DNA of 64,000 nt from Staphylospora marina (GCF_003856495.1 NZ_CP034118.1:1034001-1098000); one strand, 5' to 3'; counted from the stretch's first letter, positions 26,295-36,361 are shown. The notes: generated by a model not told the origin, from the sequence alone. A program made the numbers and translations.

Positions 26295-26831
26295 ATGAGG
26301 TTCAATGAGTACGGGTTTCTGGAACCCGGAGAATATCCCCTGACCTTCTCCGAACTCAGAAATTCGATCCTGGTCACAGGGGAAGGAGATCCCTCTTGGC
26401 CGTGGAACCGTCGTTGGCGAAGCAAATTGGTGGACAATCTGGAAATATGCGTTCGCCAGTTGTGGGCATGCGGAGTGGAAGAGATTTGGATCGACGGGTC
26501 GTTTTGCACCGACAAATACCGGCCCGGAGACATTGACGGATACTTCATTCCTCCGGATCCCGCCGAGGTGTTCAACGGACGGCTCGCGGAGCGGCTCAAC
26601 CGGCTTGATCCTTACCGTTGTTGGGGCTGGGACAAATATCGTCTGGATGCATACGGCAATCTCCAGCTGGAGATGTGGCACCGTTACCGGGTGGAGCTGT
26701 TTCCGCACTGCGTGGGAGTTTACAGCGGCATCGCGGATGAACACGGAAACAACATGAAGTTTGACGAGTTTTTTCGCAGAGACCGGGACCTGTCGGTGCC
26801 GAAAGGCATCGTCAGGCTGGTGAAAGGATGA
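26295..26831 (+). CDS. Nucleotidyltransferase-fold protein, candidate toxin
   Basis: A 178-residue soluble protein. Residues 63-83 read WIDGSFCTDKYRPGDIDGYF, which fits the nucleotidyltransferase signature GS followed by DxD (here DID) that binds metal and NTP. Around it lie a Trp-rich N-terminal part and a C-terminal EMWHRYRVELFPHCVG segment. It starts 12 to 15 bases after a GGGGGA ribosome site and ends six bases before an XRE-type gene. Nucleotidyltransferases next to small DNA-binding proteins often act as toxins that modify tRNA or proteins. Function here is inferred from motif and pairing only. Confidence 0.72.
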   Translation: MRFNEYGFLEPGEYPLTFSELRNSILVTGEGDPSWPWNRRWRSKLVDNLEICVRQLWACGVEEIWIDGSFCTDKYRPGDIDGYFIPPDPAEVFNGRLAERLNRLDPYRCWGWDKYRLDAYGNLQLEMWHRYRVELFPHCVGVYSGIADEHGNNMKFDEFFRRDRDLSVPKGIVRLVKG

Positions 26832-26837
26832 ATCAAC

Positions 26838-27278
26838 ATGATTCGTACGGAACGGGAATATCGGCAAGCGAAGGAGCGCGTGGCCCAGCATGAGAAGCTC
26901 CTTGAGGAACAAACCAAGACCCTCGAATCCATGGGGTTGACGGAAGAGGAGATCGAGCGGGCCTTGTCTCCCGCCCGCTTTTTCGGACAGAAGCTGCGGC
27001 TGGAAGTGGAGGAATATGAACGGTATCGCCGCGGTGACTTCGACATGACCTGCACGTTTGACAACATCGGGCGTCAGTTGGTGGCATTCCGCATCTTCCG
27101 CGGGATTTCCCAAGCGGAATTGGCCCGGAGACTCGGCGTCACACCGCCTCAGGTGTCCCGGGACGAACGAAACGAATACGGCGGGGCCAGCATGGAAAAG
27201 GTGAAACAGGTGCTTCGCGCTTTGGAGATGGACGTGATCCTGGTGCCCAGCGAGGGAAGGCGGGCAGCCGGATCGTAA
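26838..27278 (+). CDS. XRE-family DNA-binding protein with helical N-terminus, candidate antitoxin
   Basis: A 146-residue protein. Residues 1-60 form a charged coiled-coil-like helix region (REYRQAKERVAQHEKLLEEQ), and residues 80-135 a helix-turn-helix (FRIFRGISQAELARRLGV, PPQVSRDERNEYGGASMEKV) with a HigA-like VLRALEMDVILVP tail. It follows the nucleotidyltransferase gene after six bases and is closed by a terminator. The order toxin then antitoxin with a C-terminal HTH resembles HigBA. It would be expected to repress the pair and neutralise the partner; this is inference. Confidence 0.78.
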   Translation: MIRTEREYRQAKERVAQHEKLLEEQTKTLESMGLTEEEIERALSPARFFGQKLRLEVEEYERYRRGDFDMTCTFDNIGRQLVAFRIFRGISQAELARRLGVTPPQVSRDERNEYGGASMEKVKQVLRALEMDVILVPSEGRRAAGS

Positions 27279-27302
27279 GACTTCGTCTGACTGGCTGACA
27301 CG

Positions 27303-27337
27303 GGCCTGCACCCGTTTTCGGGTGCAGGCCGTTTCTT
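27303..27337 (+). terminator. Terminator of the nucleotidyltransferase/XRE pair
   Basis: GGCCTGCACCCG and CGGGTGCAGGCC form a 12-bp perfect stem with a TTTT loop, followed by GTTTCTTT. Confidence 0.85.
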
Positions 27338-27354
27338 TGAAAAAAGCACCGTTT

Positions 27355-28167
27355 TCATCCATCCGTTTTTTCTTTTTCCATGTAGAACAGTCCGGCGTTG
27401 ACCACCGATACTTCGATGCGCGGATGATATTGCAGGATGGTTTCCCTGCGGCGCTGTTCACGCTCCGCTTTCCGGGTTTCGGAAAGTTGTTCTTCCGGAT
27501 AATAGGCCTCGAGGAGTTCCAATTCCTCCCGAAGCCGGTTTTGGGCCTCGTCCGCCCAGGTGAGATCTCCCCGCTCCACTTCATCCTGAATTCTCGCCTC
27601 CAGCTTCCCGACGGCCGTTTCCACCGTGAGACGGGGAGGTGCCACATGGCGTCCGGGCAAAATGGTGGGCGACCAGTTCATGGTTCGGATCCGCCGGTCA
27701 AAATCCGGCAAGATCTTCCCGGTGACCAAATTGATGCCCAATCCGCGGATTTCGTCCCGCTTCCGGTCACAGATGTACGAGATCATGAAGTTCACGCCCA
27801 CCCACGGGATGTACGGCATGGCCCGGCCGGGCTTCCGTGTCTCGGGAATCTGATACAGCCGGACGAAACGGCCCTGCTTCCGCGCCGATTTCAGGATGTT
27901 GGAAAACCGGGGAGTTCCCCAAAACAAATATTCTCCCCTCATTCCTTCCGGAAACGTGTCCGGATCAAAGACGAGGCACAGACGTTGCGGTTGGGGGGGG
28001 AGGTTCATCTTCTCCACGTACATCCAGTAGAATGGCCGGTTCAAAAGATCTTTGTCCGCTTCGATGGTGAGTTGGGTCACCAGGTGGGACGGTGCCGATT
28101 CCAGGATGCGGCAACCCGTCAGCTTAAGGTATCGCTCAGTGAACGATCTGACCGATTGTTGATCCAT
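27355..28167 (-). CDS. yqhG: YqhG-family protein
   Basis: A 270-residue soluble protein matching B. subtilis YqhG, which stands beside the SNF2 helicase YqhH and the glycine cleavage operon. Recognisable parts are SFTERYLKLTGCRILESAPSH at the start, the MNWSPTILPGRHVAPPRLTV segment, and a Glu/Arg-rich helix EEQLSETRKAEREQRRRE. The molecular function is unknown. GGGAGG precedes ATG 28167 by nine bases, and the gene overlaps the end of yqhH by 32 bases, so the two are translationally coupled. Confidence 0.88.
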   Translation of the reverse strand: MDQQSVRSFTERYLKLTGCRILESAPSHLVTQLTIEADKDLLNRPFYWMYVEKMNLPPQPQRLCLVFDPDTFPEGMRGEYLFWGTPRFSNILKSARKQGRFVRLYQIPETRKPGRAMPYIPWVGVNFMISYICDRKRDEIRGLGINLVTGKILPDFDRRIRTMNWSPTILPGRHVAPPRLTVETAVGKLEARIQDEVERGDLTWADEAQNRLREELELLEAYYPEEQLSETRKAEREQRRRETILQYHPRIEVSVVNAGLFYMEKEKTDG

Positions 28168-29872
28168 GCAGCCATTCCTCCCGTTCTTCCGTGGATGTTT
28201 CGACTTCCTCCCTCTTTTTCTGAAAGGTGTCGCCCCATTCTTCCAGCCGTTTGCGAATTTCTTTGTCTTCTCCCGCCTCCAGGAAGATTTTCATCAGGCT
28301 TTGTTCCACCGATCCTCCGTTCTCCATCCGTTCCAGGATCGTTTCCAGTTCTCCGATCACCGATTCAAACAGCCGGATTTTTTCATGCAGCAACCAAATG
28401 ATGTGTTCTTCGATGGTCCCCAACGTGCAGAAGTTGTAGATGTGCACGTCGTTTTTTTGTCCGAGCCGGTGAATGCGACCGATTCGCTGCTCCACCCGCA
28501 TCGGATTCCACGGCATGTCGAAGTTGATCATGTGGTGGCAAAACTGGAGATTGATGCCCTCGCCACCCGCTTCCGTGGCCACCAGCACCTGGGCCCGTTT
28601 CTGGAACAGCTCCATCATCCAGTCTTTCTTGTTCCGGTTGAAGCCTCCCCGGAAAGGCACCGCCTTGATGCCCACCCGGTTGAGTTCGCGGATCAGCATG
28701 TCCTGCGTCGCCCGGTATTCGGTGAACAAAACCACTTTCTCCGGAGACAGTTCCCGGATCAGCCGGACGGCCGCATCCACTTTGGATGACTTGCGGATCG
28801 ATCTCAGCAGCTCCACCAGATGAGCCACTTCCGGTGAGATTTCCTCCCGGCCCTGTTCCCGGCGCTGGAACAGCTTGAAGAGGGTGTGGAACACCGCATC
28901 CCTCGAACTGCAAACCTCTTTTTGCAGAACAAACAAAGACAGGGCGCCGGCCAGGTCGGCTCCCGCCGAGGAACGGTCCCGGATGAACGCGGTGATTCCG
29001 TCGTACAATGCGCGTTCTTCCGGGGAAAGTTCGACGGGGACGGTTTTCACCAACCGCTTTGTGAGATTCAGGTTGCTGTCCTTGCGTCGGTTGCGGATCA
29101 GCACCTTCGAGATTTCCTCCCGGAGAAGATGCTCATTCTTGGCTTGCCGTTTGCCGGCCACATAATCGGTCCGGAACCGGGCTTCGTTCCCCAGAATGCC
29201 CGGTTTGAGCAGGGAAACGAGATTGAACAGCTCTTTCATTTCGTTCTGAACGGGTGTGGCCGTAAGCAGCAGGCAATATTTTTTGCGGATTCCGTTGATG
29301 AATTGCCAACTCTTCGTTTTCCGGTTTTTCAGTTTGTGCGCTTCATCCACGATCAACATGTCGTATTCCCTGGACAAAATGATTTCGCGATGCGGGTCCC
29401 GCTTGGCCGTGTCCAACGATGCGACCAGAATGTCATACTTGTCCCACATCCATGCCTGCTTTTGGGCCATTGCGGGAATCTGAAATTTTTGATTCAATTC
29501 CCTCGTCCACTGAAGCACCAGGGAGGAGGGCACCAGAATCAGCGCTTTTTTCACCAGTCCGCGCAACAAATATTCTTTCAGGATGAGGCCCGCTTCGATG
29601 GTTTTGCCCAGCCCCACTTCATCCGCCAGGATGGCCCGCCCGCGCATTTCGTGGATCACGCGGCTCACGGCGTTGATTTGGTGCGGCAACGGCTCAAACC
29701 CTTGAATTTGTTTCAAACTTTGGATAGATTCAAACGTAGGGACGATTTCCGCTTCCGCCGCTTCGAGAGCAAGTTGAAAACGCTCCCAGCACGACCAGCC
29801 GGTGTCCCGGCGAACACATTCGCTGAACGGTTTCAGCCACTCGCGGTCGAAGCGGATCGGCAAGATGCGCAT
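28136..29872 (-). CDS. yqhH: SNF2-type helicase, YqhH family
   Basis: A 578-residue ATPase of the SNF2/RapA type. Motif I is ADEVGLGKTIEAGL near residue 80, motif II is DEAH in MLIVDEAHKLKN, motif III is LLTATPVQN, and the C-terminal RecA domain has TEAGGEGINLQFCHH and QRIGRIHRLGQ. Such proteins move along double-stranded nucleic acid or remodel complexes; the cellular role of YqhH is not established. ATG 29872 has AAAGGTGG six bases before it; a longer frame to 29938 is rejected. It is divergent from gcvT, as in B. subtilis. Confidence 0.9.
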   Translation of the reverse strand: MRILPIRFDREWLKPFSECVRRDTGWSCWERFQLALEAAEAEIVPTFESIQSLKQIQGFEPLPHQINAVSRVIHEMRGRAILADEVGLGKTIEAGLILKEYLLRGLVKKALILVPSSLVLQWTRELNQKFQIPAMAQKQAWMWDKYDILVASLDTAKRDPHREIILSREYDMLIVDEAHKLKNRKTKSWQFINGIRKKYCLLLTATPVQNEMKELFNLVSLLKPGILGNEARFRTDYVAGKRQAKNEHLLREEISKVLIRNRRKDSNLNLTKRLVKTVPVELSPEERALYDGITAFIRDRSSAGADLAGALSLFVLQKEVCSSRDAVFHTLFKLFQRREQGREEISPEVAHLVELLRSIRKSSKVDAAVRLIRELSPEKVVLFTEYRATQDMLIRELNRVGIKAVPFRGGFNRNKKDWMMELFQKRAQVLVATEAGGEGINLQFCHHMINFDMPWNPMRVEQRIGRIHRLGQKNDVHIYNFCTLGTIEEHIIWLLHEKIRLFESVIGELETILERMENGGSVEQSLMKIFLEAGEDKEIRKRLEEWGDTFQKKREEVETSTEEREEWLHGSTIGQIVH

Positions 29873-30040
29873 GTTGTTCCACCTTTCTTCCTGCCGTATT
29901 TGCCAAGATTTAGTATGAATCGCCTCTTGCCGGAACATGCGTCCTGAAACACGAACTTTTTACATAAAAGCACTCGAAAAAGATCGGGAAATATGGCAGA
30001 ATGATGCTGTGGCAACCTCATATCATTCGCGGTTGAAGGC

Positions 30041-30216
30041 GGGAGGAGAGACCACGAACATGTGGCGCCGAAGGAGCAAGCTCCGGACGGAGTGAATCTC
30101 TCAGGCAAAAGGAGGCCCGCTGGACGCACCTCTGGAGAGAGTCCGGCCGCGACCGGACCACCCAAGGGGCAACCCTGCCACGTGCGGGGGAAACTCTCAG
30201 GTAATGGGGACAGAGT
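30041..30216 (+). ncRNA. Tandem glycine riboswitch
   Basis: Two adjacent aptamers of the glycine class are visible. The first (about 30041-30125) has GGAGGAGAGACC, the paired GGAGCAAGCTCC arm, and CTCTCAGGCAAAAGGA. The second (about 30129-30216) has CTCTGGAGAGAGTCC, the paired GGTCGCGGCCGG-type arm, and CTCTCAGGTAATGGGGACAGAG. The linker is short. Tandem glycine aptamers upstream of gcvT turn expression on when glycine is abundant. The terminator at 30209-30257 shares the end of aptamer 2 and forms the expression platform. Confidence 0.92.
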
Positions 30217-30257
30217 GATCCGCCTATGCTAAGGGGAAAGGGAACTCTGTCTTTTTA
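30209..30257 (+). terminator. Riboswitch-controlled terminator
   Basis: GACAGAGT (30209-30216, the 3' strand of the aptamer 2 base stem) pairs with ACTCTGTC (30244-30251) followed by TTTTTATTT. Glycine binding should hold the first strand in the aptamer and prevent termination. Confidence 0.85.
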
Positions 30258-30278
30258 TTTGTTGCGAGGTGACAGAAG

Positions 30279-31376
30279 ATGGACCAGCTCAAACGCACCC
30301 CCCTGTACGACGTGTACAAGGCCCAGTCCAAGATGATTCCGTTCGGCGGCTGGGAAATGCCGGTTCAATTTTCCGGGATCAAGGAAGAGCATGAAGCGGT
30401 ACGCACCCGTGCCGGGCTTTTCGACGTGTCCCACATGGGAGAAGTGGAAGTGAAGGGACCGGATGCTCTGGCTCTGGTGCAGAAACTGACCACCAACGAC
30501 GCTTCCAAACTTCAGATCGGCGATGCCCAGTATTCGCTGATGTGCCTGCCGGACGGAGGCACGGTGGATGACCTGCTGATCTACCGCACCGGCGAAGACA
30601 CGTATCTGTTGGTGATAAATGCGTCCAACATCGACAAAGATGTGGACTGGATTCAAAAACATGCGGACGGCAACGTGACCGTCCGGAACGTGTCGGCGGA
30701 GATCGGCCAGCTGGCCATTCAGGGACCGCTCGCGGAAAAAGTACTGCAGAAATTGACCGACACGGATCTGTCGGAGATCCGGTTTTTCAAATTCAAACAG
30801 GATGTGGACATGGCCGGCGTGAAGGCGCTGGTTTCCCGGTCCGGGTACACCGGGGAAGACGGGTTTGAATTGTACGTGAAGGCGGAAGACACGCCGAAAT
30901 TGTGGCATGCCATTCTGGAAGCCGGCAAGGAAGAAGGAGTGTTGCCGTGCGGATTGGGTGCCCGCGACACGCTGCGTTTCGAAGCCCGTCTGCCGCTTTA
31001 CGGACAGGAGCTGTCCGAAACGATCACTCCGATCGAGGCCGGACTCGGCTTCGCGGTCAAGCCGGAAAAAGGCGAATTCATCGGTCGTGAAGTTCTGGCA
31101 CGGCAAAAATCCGAAGGTGCTCCGCGCAAGCTGGTCGGCCTGGAAATGATTGACCGCGGAATCCCCCGGCACGGATATACCGTGTACAAAAACGGGGAGA
31201 AAATCGGGGAAGTGACCACCGGCACGCAGTCTCCCACTTTGAAGAAAAACGTGGGACTGGCCCTGATTTCAGCCGAACACGCCCATTTGGACGAAGTCGT
31301 GGAAGTGGAAATTCGCGGAAAGAAACTCAAGGCCAAAATCGTGAAAACGCCGTTCTACAAGCGGCCTGCCCGATGA
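30279..31376 (+). CDS. gcvT: Glycine cleavage system T protein (aminomethyltransferase)
   Basis: A 365-residue enzyme that takes the aminomethyl group from lipoyl-GcvH and transfers it to tetrahydrofolate, releasing ammonia. Family marks include [40 protein letters not shown] and the C-terminal barrel KVGDCVP-like region [17 protein letters not shown]. Length is close to B. subtilis GcvT (362). AGGTGAC precedes ATG 30279. It is the first gene of gcvT-gcvPA-gcvPB and lies behind the glycine riboswitch. GcvH and GcvL are not in the window. Confidence 0.96.
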   Translation: MDQLKRTPLYDVYKAQSKMIPFGGWEMPVQFSGIKEEHEAVRTRAGLFDVSHMGEVEVKGPDALALVQKLTTNDASKLQIGDAQYSLMCLPDGGTVDDLLIYRTGEDTYLLVINASNIDKDVDWIQKHADGNVTVRNVSAEIGQLAIQGPLAEKVLQKLTDTDLSEIRFFKFKQDVDMAGVKALVSRSGYTGEDGFELYVKAEDTPKLWHAILEAGKEEGVLPCGLGARDTLRFEARLPLYGQELSETITPIEAGLGFAVKPEKGEFIGREVLARQKSEGAPRKLVGLEMIDRGIPRHGYTVYKNGEKIGEVTTGTQSPTLKKNVGLALISAEHAHLDEVVEVEIRGKKLKAKIVKTPFYKRPAR

Positions 31377-31454
31377 CATGCAAGCCTCGCCCGGGTTTTT
31401 TCCTCCGGGAAAAGCCCGGCAGGCGATCGGATACAGTGGGAGGATGAACCAGTC

Positions 31455-32801
31455 ATGAAATTCCGTTACCTGCCGATGACCGACCGGGACCGGGAAGAAA
31501 TGCTGAAGACGATCGGCGTTTCCTCGGTGGAAGAACTGTTCAGCGAGATTCCGGAAGAAGTCTGTTTCAAGGGCCGGATGAACCTGCCCGAACCGATGTC
31601 CGAACCGCATCTGGTGAAGCACATGGCCCGTCTGGCGGGCAAAAACGCTTCGATGGACCGATATGTGTCATTCCTCGGTGCGGGGGTCTACGAGCACCAC
31701 ATCCCCAGCGTGGTGGGACACGTGATTTCCCGATCCGAATTTTACACGGCTTACACGCCGTACCAACCGGAGATCAGTCAGGGTGAATTGCAGGCCATTT
31801 TTGAATTCCAGACCATGATCTGCGAACTGACCGGCATGGATGTGGCCAACTCGTCCCTCTACGACGGCCATACCGCACTGGCGGAAGCCGCGGCCATGGC
31901 CTCTTCCCAGACCAAACGTCGCAAAATCATCGTATCCCGGGCCGTGCACCCCGAATCGCGCGAGATTTTGCGGACCAACGCGAAGGGGCTCAATCTGGAA
32001 ATCGTCGAAGTTCCGCTGTCCGGCGGGGTGACCGACCTGAAGGCGCTGGAAGAAGCCGTCGGTGACGATGCGGCCGCCGTCATCGTTCAGTACCCCAACT
32101 TCTTCGGACAGATCGAAGACCTGGGGACCATCGGGCAAATCGCTCACACGGCCAAAGCGATGTTCATCGTCAGCAGCAACCCGCTGGCTCTGGGCATTTT
32201 GAAGCCGCCGGCCGCTTTCGGTGCCGACATCGTGGTGGGGGATGCTCAGCCGCTCGGCATTCCCGCGTCGTTCGGTGGTCCGCATTGCGGTTACATGGCC
32301 GTCACCAAAGCGTTGATGCGTCGTCTGCCGGGCCGGATCGTCGGACAAACGGTGGACGAAGACGGTCGCCGCGGCTTCGTGCTGACGCTGCAAGCCCGTG
32401 AGCAGCACATCCGCCGTGACAAAGCAACCTCCAACATCTGTTCCAACCAGGCGCTGATGGCCCTTGCGGCGTCCGTGTACATGTCCGCCATGGGAAAACA
32501 GGGCATGCAGGATGTCGCCCGGCTGAACGTGCAAAAAGCCCATTATGCCAAGAAACGCCTCGGCGAAGTGAAAGGATTGGAGACCGTTTTTGACGGCCCG
32601 TTCTTCAACGAATTCGTGGTGAAACTCAGCCGTCCGGTGAAAGAAGTGAACAAAGCTCTGTTGGATCGGGGAATCATCGGCGGATACGACTTGGGCGTGA
32701 CCTACCCGGAACTGGAAAACCACATGCTGATCGCCGTCACCGAAATGCGTACGAAGGAAGAAATCGACCAGTTGGCTGAGGCATTGGAGGGTCTGCTGTG
32801 A
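31455..32801 (+). CDS. gcvPA: Glycine dehydrogenase (decarboxylating) subunit 1
   Basis: A 448-residue N-terminal half of the PLP-dependent P protein that decarboxylates glycine and passes the aminomethyl group to lipoyl-GcvH. In Firmicutes the P protein is split, and this length equals that of B. subtilis GcvPA. Recognisable parts are [20 protein letters not shown], the glycine-rich PLP-pocket region and [25 protein letters not shown] precedes ATG 31455. The gene overlaps gcvPB by four bases. Confidence 0.96.
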   Translation: MKFRYLPMTDRDREEMLKTIGVSSVEELFSEIPEEVCFKGRMNLPEPMSEPHLVKHMARLAGKNASMDRYVSFLGAGVYEHHIPSVVGHVISRSEFYTAYTPYQPEISQGELQAIFEFQTMICELTGMDVANSSLYDGHTALAEAAAMASSQTKRRKIIVSRAVHPESREILRTNAKGLNLEIVEVPLSGGVTDLKALEEAVGDDAAAVIVQYPNFFGQIEDLGTIGQIAHTAKAMFIVSSNPLALGILKPPAAFGADIVVGDAQPLGIPASFGGPHCGYMAVTKALMRRLPGRIVGQTVDEDGRRGFVLTLQAREQHIRRDKATSNICSNQALMALAASVYMSAMGKQGMQDVARLNVQKAHYAKKRLGEVKGLETVFDGPFFNEFVVKLSRPVKEVNKALLDRGIIGGYDLGVTYPELENHMLIAVTEMRTKEEIDQLAEALEGLL

Positions 32802-34255
32802 ACAAGAACGAAAAAGCGCTGATTTTTGAAATGAGCCAGCCGGGACGTGTGGCATACAGCCTGCCCGAGTCCGATGTTCCCGAAACGGAAGGCATTCCGG
32901 CCGAATTCCTGCGCGAAGTTCCGGCCGAACTTCCGGAGGTTTCCGAACTGGACCTGATGCGTCATTACACCGAACTGTCCCGCCGGAATCACGGGGTGGA
33001 CAACGGGTTTTATCCGCTCGGTTCCTGCACGATGAAGTACAATCCGAAAGTGCACGAGGATGTGGCCCGTTACGCGGGTTTCACCGGAATCCATCCTTAC
33101 CAGTCGGAAGAAACGGTGCAGGGAGCCCTGCAACTGCTGTATGAACTGCAGCAATACCTGGCCGAGATCACCGGCATGGATGCCGTCACCCTGCAGCCGG
33201 CCGCCGGCGCGCACGGAGAATGGACCGGTCTGATGATGATTCGCGCCTACCATGAAAGCCGCGGCGAAACCAAACGGGACAAAGTGATCGTGCCCGACTC
33301 CGCGCACGGCACCAACCCGGCCAGCGCCACCGTCGCCGGATTCAAAACGATCACCATCCCGTCCAATGAACGCGGCCTGGTGGATGTGGAAGAGCTGAAA
33401 AAGGTGCTGGGAGACGACACCGCCGCCCTCATGCTGACCAACCCGAACACGCTCGGTCTGTTTGAGGAAGAAATCAAAACGATCGCCGATCTCGTTCACG
33501 AAGCCGGCGGACTCCTGTACTATGACGGCGCCAACGCCAATGCGATCCTCGGCATCGCCCGCCCGGGGGACATGGGCTTTGACGTGGTTCATCTCAATCT
33601 GCACAAAACGTTCACGACGCCTCACGGCGGCGGCGGTCCGGGAGCCGGACCGGTCGGCGTGAAGAAAGAGCTGGTTCCCTTCCTGCCCACCCCGCACGTG
33701 GAGAAACGGGAGGACGGCACGTACTTCCTGAACCGGGACATCCCCAACTCCATCGGCCGGGTCAAAAGTTATTACGGCAACTTCGGAATTCTGGTTCGCG
33801 CTTACGCCTACATCCGCACCATGGGTCCGGACGGCCTGCGCAAAGTGTCCGAGGATGCCGTGCTGAACGCCAACTACATGATGCGCCGCCTGGAGCCGTA
33901 TTTCGATCTGCCGTACAAACAGCACTGCAAACACGAATTCGTCCTGTCCGGAAAAAGGCAGAAGAAACTGGGCGTCCGCACGCTGGACATGGCCAAGCGC
34001 CTGCTCGACTTCGGTTTCCATCCGCCGACCATCTACTTCCCGCTCATCGTGGAAGAGTGCCTGATGATCGAGCCCACGGAAACCGAGAGCAAGGAAACCC
34101 TCGACCGCTTCATCGACGTGATGATTCAAATCGCGAAGGAAGCGGAAGAGCAACCGGAAATCGTTCAGGAAGCTCCGCACAACACCGTGATCAAGCGCCT
34201 CGACGAAGTGACCGCCGCCCGCAAACCGGTCCTGCGTTGGGAGAAAAAAGCCTGA
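32798..34255 (+). CDS. gcvPB: Glycine dehydrogenase (decarboxylating) subunit 2
   Basis: A 485-residue C-terminal half of the P protein. The PLP-binding Lys lies in [18 protein letters not shown] (near residue 270), preceded by [21 protein letters not shown] near residue 75 and [13 protein letters not shown] are further family marks. GTG 32798 overlaps the gcvPA stop (GTGA), giving coupled translation and equal amounts of both subunits. A strong terminator follows and ends the riboswitch operon. Confidence 0.96.
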   Translation: MNKNEKALIFEMSQPGRVAYSLPESDVPETEGIPAEFLREVPAELPEVSELDLMRHYTELSRRNHGVDNGFYPLGSCTMKYNPKVHEDVARYAGFTGIHPYQSEETVQGALQLLYELQQYLAEITGMDAVTLQPAAGAHGEWTGLMMIRAYHESRGETKRDKVIVPDSAHGTNPASATVAGFKTITIPSNERGLVDVEELKKVLGDDTAALMLTNPNTLGLFEEEIKTIADLVHEAGGLLYYDGANANAILGIARPGDMGFDVVHLNLHKTFTTPHGGGGPGAGPVGVKKELVPFLPTPHVEKREDGTYFLNRDIPNSIGRVKSYYGNFGILVRAYAYIRTMGPDGLRKVSEDAVLNANYMMRRLEPYFDLPYKQHCKHEFVLSGKRQKKLGVRTLDMAKRLLDFGFHPPTIYFPLIVEECLMIEPTETESKETLDRFIDVMIQIAKEAEEQPEIVQEAPHNTVIKRLDEVTAARKPVLRWEKKA

Positions 34256-34272
34256 TCCGGAATGCAGAGAAC

Positions 34273-34312
34273 AAAAAGCCCCGTCGGATGAATCGGTCCG
34301 ACGGGGCTTTTT
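34273..34312 (+). terminator. Terminator of the gcv operon
   Basis: The stem AAAAAGCCCCGTCGGA / TCCGACGGGGCTTTTT with an 8-base loop runs into TTTTTCTTTT. Confidence 0.9.
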
Positions 34313-34429
34313 CTTTTGAGCGATTGCGCGTGAGCAGTCGTGCGTTTTCAATTTTTTTGAAATCAGAAGGGATCCGCCGGCGTCCAATGGGACATAAGCC
34401 ATCCGACAGTTGTGAAGGGAGAGATCAAG

Positions 34430-34987
34430 ATGTCCGTCATCGCCGGGAAAATCCGGTTCCTGTCCCGCTTTCTGACCTGCCCCCGGGAGGTGGGGAGCAT
34501 CACGCCGAGTTCCGGATTTTTGGTAAATGCGATCTGTAAAACGGTTTTTTGGAACCGGGTGGAACTCGTTGTTGAACTGGGAGCGGGAACGGGGGTTGTG
34601 ACGGCGGAAATTGCAAGAAATTTGAAGCCGGGGGCAAAAGCCGTGATCTTTGAAAAGGATGCGGTGTTCAGCAGGCAGTTGAAACGGGATTTTCCCTTGT
34701 TCACCCATTGCCGGGATGCGATGCGTTTGACCGAAGAACTGGAGACACACGGAATCCGGGAGGCGGACTGCATCATCTCCTGTTTGCCGATGGCCAATTT
34801 TTCCACTGAACAACGGGTGGAATTGTTGGACCATGTAAAGAAGGTGCTGAAACCGGACGGAATGTTTGTGCAGTATCAATATTCGTTGCAGATGAAAAAA
34901 ACGCTGAAATCCAGGTTCAAGGTGGTTCACACGCATTTTGTTCCCCTCAACCTTCCCCCGGCTTTCGTTCATGTGTGTCAGGATTGA
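34430..34987 (+). CDS. Phospholipid N-methyltransferase-like SAM methyltransferase
   Basis: A 185-residue class I methyltransferase. The N-terminal FLTCPREVGSITPSSGFLV is typical of phospholipid methyltransferases and rRNA-type relatives, followed by the SAM motif VVELGAGTGVVTAEI (near residue 47) and ADCIISCLPMANF as motif IV. Relatives methylate phosphatidylethanolamine at the membrane. AAGGGAGAG precedes ATG 34430; the in-frame GTG at 34412 is less likely. No other lipid gene is adjacent except the DedA-family gene 50 bases downstream, which may share its transcript. Confidence 0.78.
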   Translation: MSVIAGKIRFLSRFLTCPREVGSITPSSGFLVNAICKTVFWNRVELVVELGAGTGVVTAEIARNLKPGAKAVIFEKDAVFSRQLKRDFPLFTHCRDAMRLTEELETHGIREADCIISCLPMANFSTEQRVELLDHVKKVLKPDGMFVQYQYSLQMKKTLKSRFKVVHTHFVPLNLPPAFVHVCQD

Positions 34988-35037
34988 ACGGGAGGAGCGA
35001 AGATTGACGACCAAGTCAGACAGAGAGGGTTGACGGC

Positions 35038-35652
35038 ATGAGTGCAGCTGAGCTCGTGGAGTGGGTGGAGGGTTACGGATATGCGGCCCTGTTTTTCGCT
35101 CTGTGGCTGGGCATCGTGGGGATGCCGGTTCCGGATGAAGTGATTGTCATGACGGGAGGTCTGGTTTCCTCATTTGGCTTGCTGGAGCCGTTCGGGGCAT
35201 TTGCGGTCACGTACATGGGGGTCGTTTCCGGACTGTCGATCGGATATGCATTGGGCAGGTGGTGGGGGAGTGACTGGGTGAATCGCCTTGGAAAGAAGGA
35301 AAAGTGGAATCGGGCGCTCCTTCGCTCGGAACGGCTGATGAACAGGTATGGAAGTCTGGCGCTCTGTTTCAGTTACTTTCTGCCGGTGGTGCGGCACATA
35401 TTGCCGTATTTGGCGGGCATCCACCGGATGTCTCCGGTCAGGTACGCGGCCTTTTCCTTCGGTGCCGGTTTGGTTTGGACCGGAATCTACTTTTTCATCG
35501 GAGCGGAGTTCGGGGAGTGGATCGATCCGGCGTCCCGAATCAGCCGTCAGGGAGGTTGGTTGGCTTTGGCTTCTTTGATCATCATCGGACTGGCAGTCAA
35601 GGCAGTCCAACGGAAAAGGGACAAAAACACGAAACCGGACAGGGGACTGTAA
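35038..35652 (+). CDS. DedA-family membrane protein
   Basis: A 204-residue membrane protein with about five hydrophobic segments. It carries the DedA marks GMPVPDEVIVMTGG near residue 28, YALGRWWGSDW, and the re-entrant FSYFLPVVRHILPYLAGI near residue 110. DedA proteins include the undecaprenyl-phosphate and phosphatidylethanolamine flippases, which return lipid carriers to the cytosolic side. The ribosome site GAGGG is moderate. It probably forms an operon with the methyltransferase upstream, which suggests a lipid role for both. Confidence 0.85.
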   Translation: MSAAELVEWVEGYGYAALFFALWLGIVGMPVPDEVIVMTGGLVSSFGLLEPFGAFAVTYMGVVSGLSIGYALGRWWGSDWVNRLGKKEKWNRALLRSERLMNRYGSLALCFSYFLPVVRHILPYLAGIHRMSPVRYAAFSFGAGLVWTGIYFFIGAEFGEWIDPASRISRQGGWLALASLIIIGLAVKAVQRKRDKNTKPDRGL

Positions 35653-35680
35653 GGTCGATCCGATCAGATCCCTCGTTTCA

Positions 35681-35715
35681 AACCCCCGGTTCTATGGGAG
35701 AACCGGGGGTTTTTC
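35681..35715. terminator. Bidirectional terminator between DedA and LysE genes
   Basis: AACCCCCGGTTC and GAACCGGGGGTT form a 12-bp perfect stem, followed by TTTTT on the plus strand. Confidence 0.8.
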
Positions 35716-35731
35716 ATGGACACGGGTTCAT

Positions 35732-36361
35732 TCAGGACGAGATGATCTCAATCACCAATTCCCGGCCGATCCACACGGCCACTCCCCAGATGATGAGAGC
35801 GGACAGCCGGTTGACCCGCCGCAGCCAAATGCCTCCCCCGTCCAGGGACCGGATCAGGGCACCGGCGATGGACAACCCGAAAAACCAGATCCAGGAAACG
35901 GCGACGCAGGTCAGCGTGAAAGCGATGCGTTCCGCACCGTCGTATTGGAGAGAACTGGTGCCGATCACGCCGATCGTGTCCAAGATGGCATGAGGGTTCA
36001 GCAGGGAGACCGACAAGGCAAATCCCACTTGCCGGGCGGGAGGCAGCGGACCGGTGCCGGTGTCCGAGCCGGGATCCGGGGAAGAGCGCCAGATGTTCCA
36101 TCCCATGTACAACAAGAAGAAAAAACCGGCGGTGAACAGAGACCATTTCACCCAGGCTACGTTCAACACGACAATCGAGATACCGGCGACGGCGAGCGTG
36201 ATCAGCAGCGTGTCACAGAGCGAGGCCGTCAGAACCGCGGGGAGGGAACGAATCCAACGAGGCTGCAAGGCCCCTTGGTTGAACACGAACACGTTTTGTA
36301 CGCCCAAGGGGAGGATCAACCCCAGGGCAAGGATCCATCCGTGAATGATCGCTTCCGTCAT
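35732..36361 (-). CDS. LysE/ArgO-type amino-acid exporter
   Basis: A 209-residue transporter with about six TM helices. The N-terminal GLILPLGVQNVFVFNQGAL is the LysE family signature, and VSLLNPHAILDTIGVIGTSS carries the conserved NPHA. Members export lysine, arginine or similar amino acids. AAAGGA lies about 14 bases before ATG 36361. It stands alone and converges with the DedA gene. No riboswitch or regulator gene is beside it. Confidence 0.87.
   Translation of the reverse strand: MTEAIIHGWILALGLILPLGVQNVFVFNQGALQPRWIRSLPAVLTASLCDTLLITLAVAGISIVVLNVAWVKWSLFTAGFFFLLYMGWNIWRSSPDPGSDTGTGPLPPARQVGFALSVSLLNPHAILDTIGVIGTSSLQYDGAERIAFTLTCVAVSWIWFFGLSIAGALIRSLDGGGIWLRRVNRLSALIIWGVAVWIGRELVIEIISS

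Noticed and set aside
32702-35014. A 770-codon open frame on the minus strand opposite gcvPA/gcvPB
   Set aside because: It lies exactly opposite strongly conserved genes, has no ribosome site or domain, and is explained by the codon bias of a GC-rich genome.
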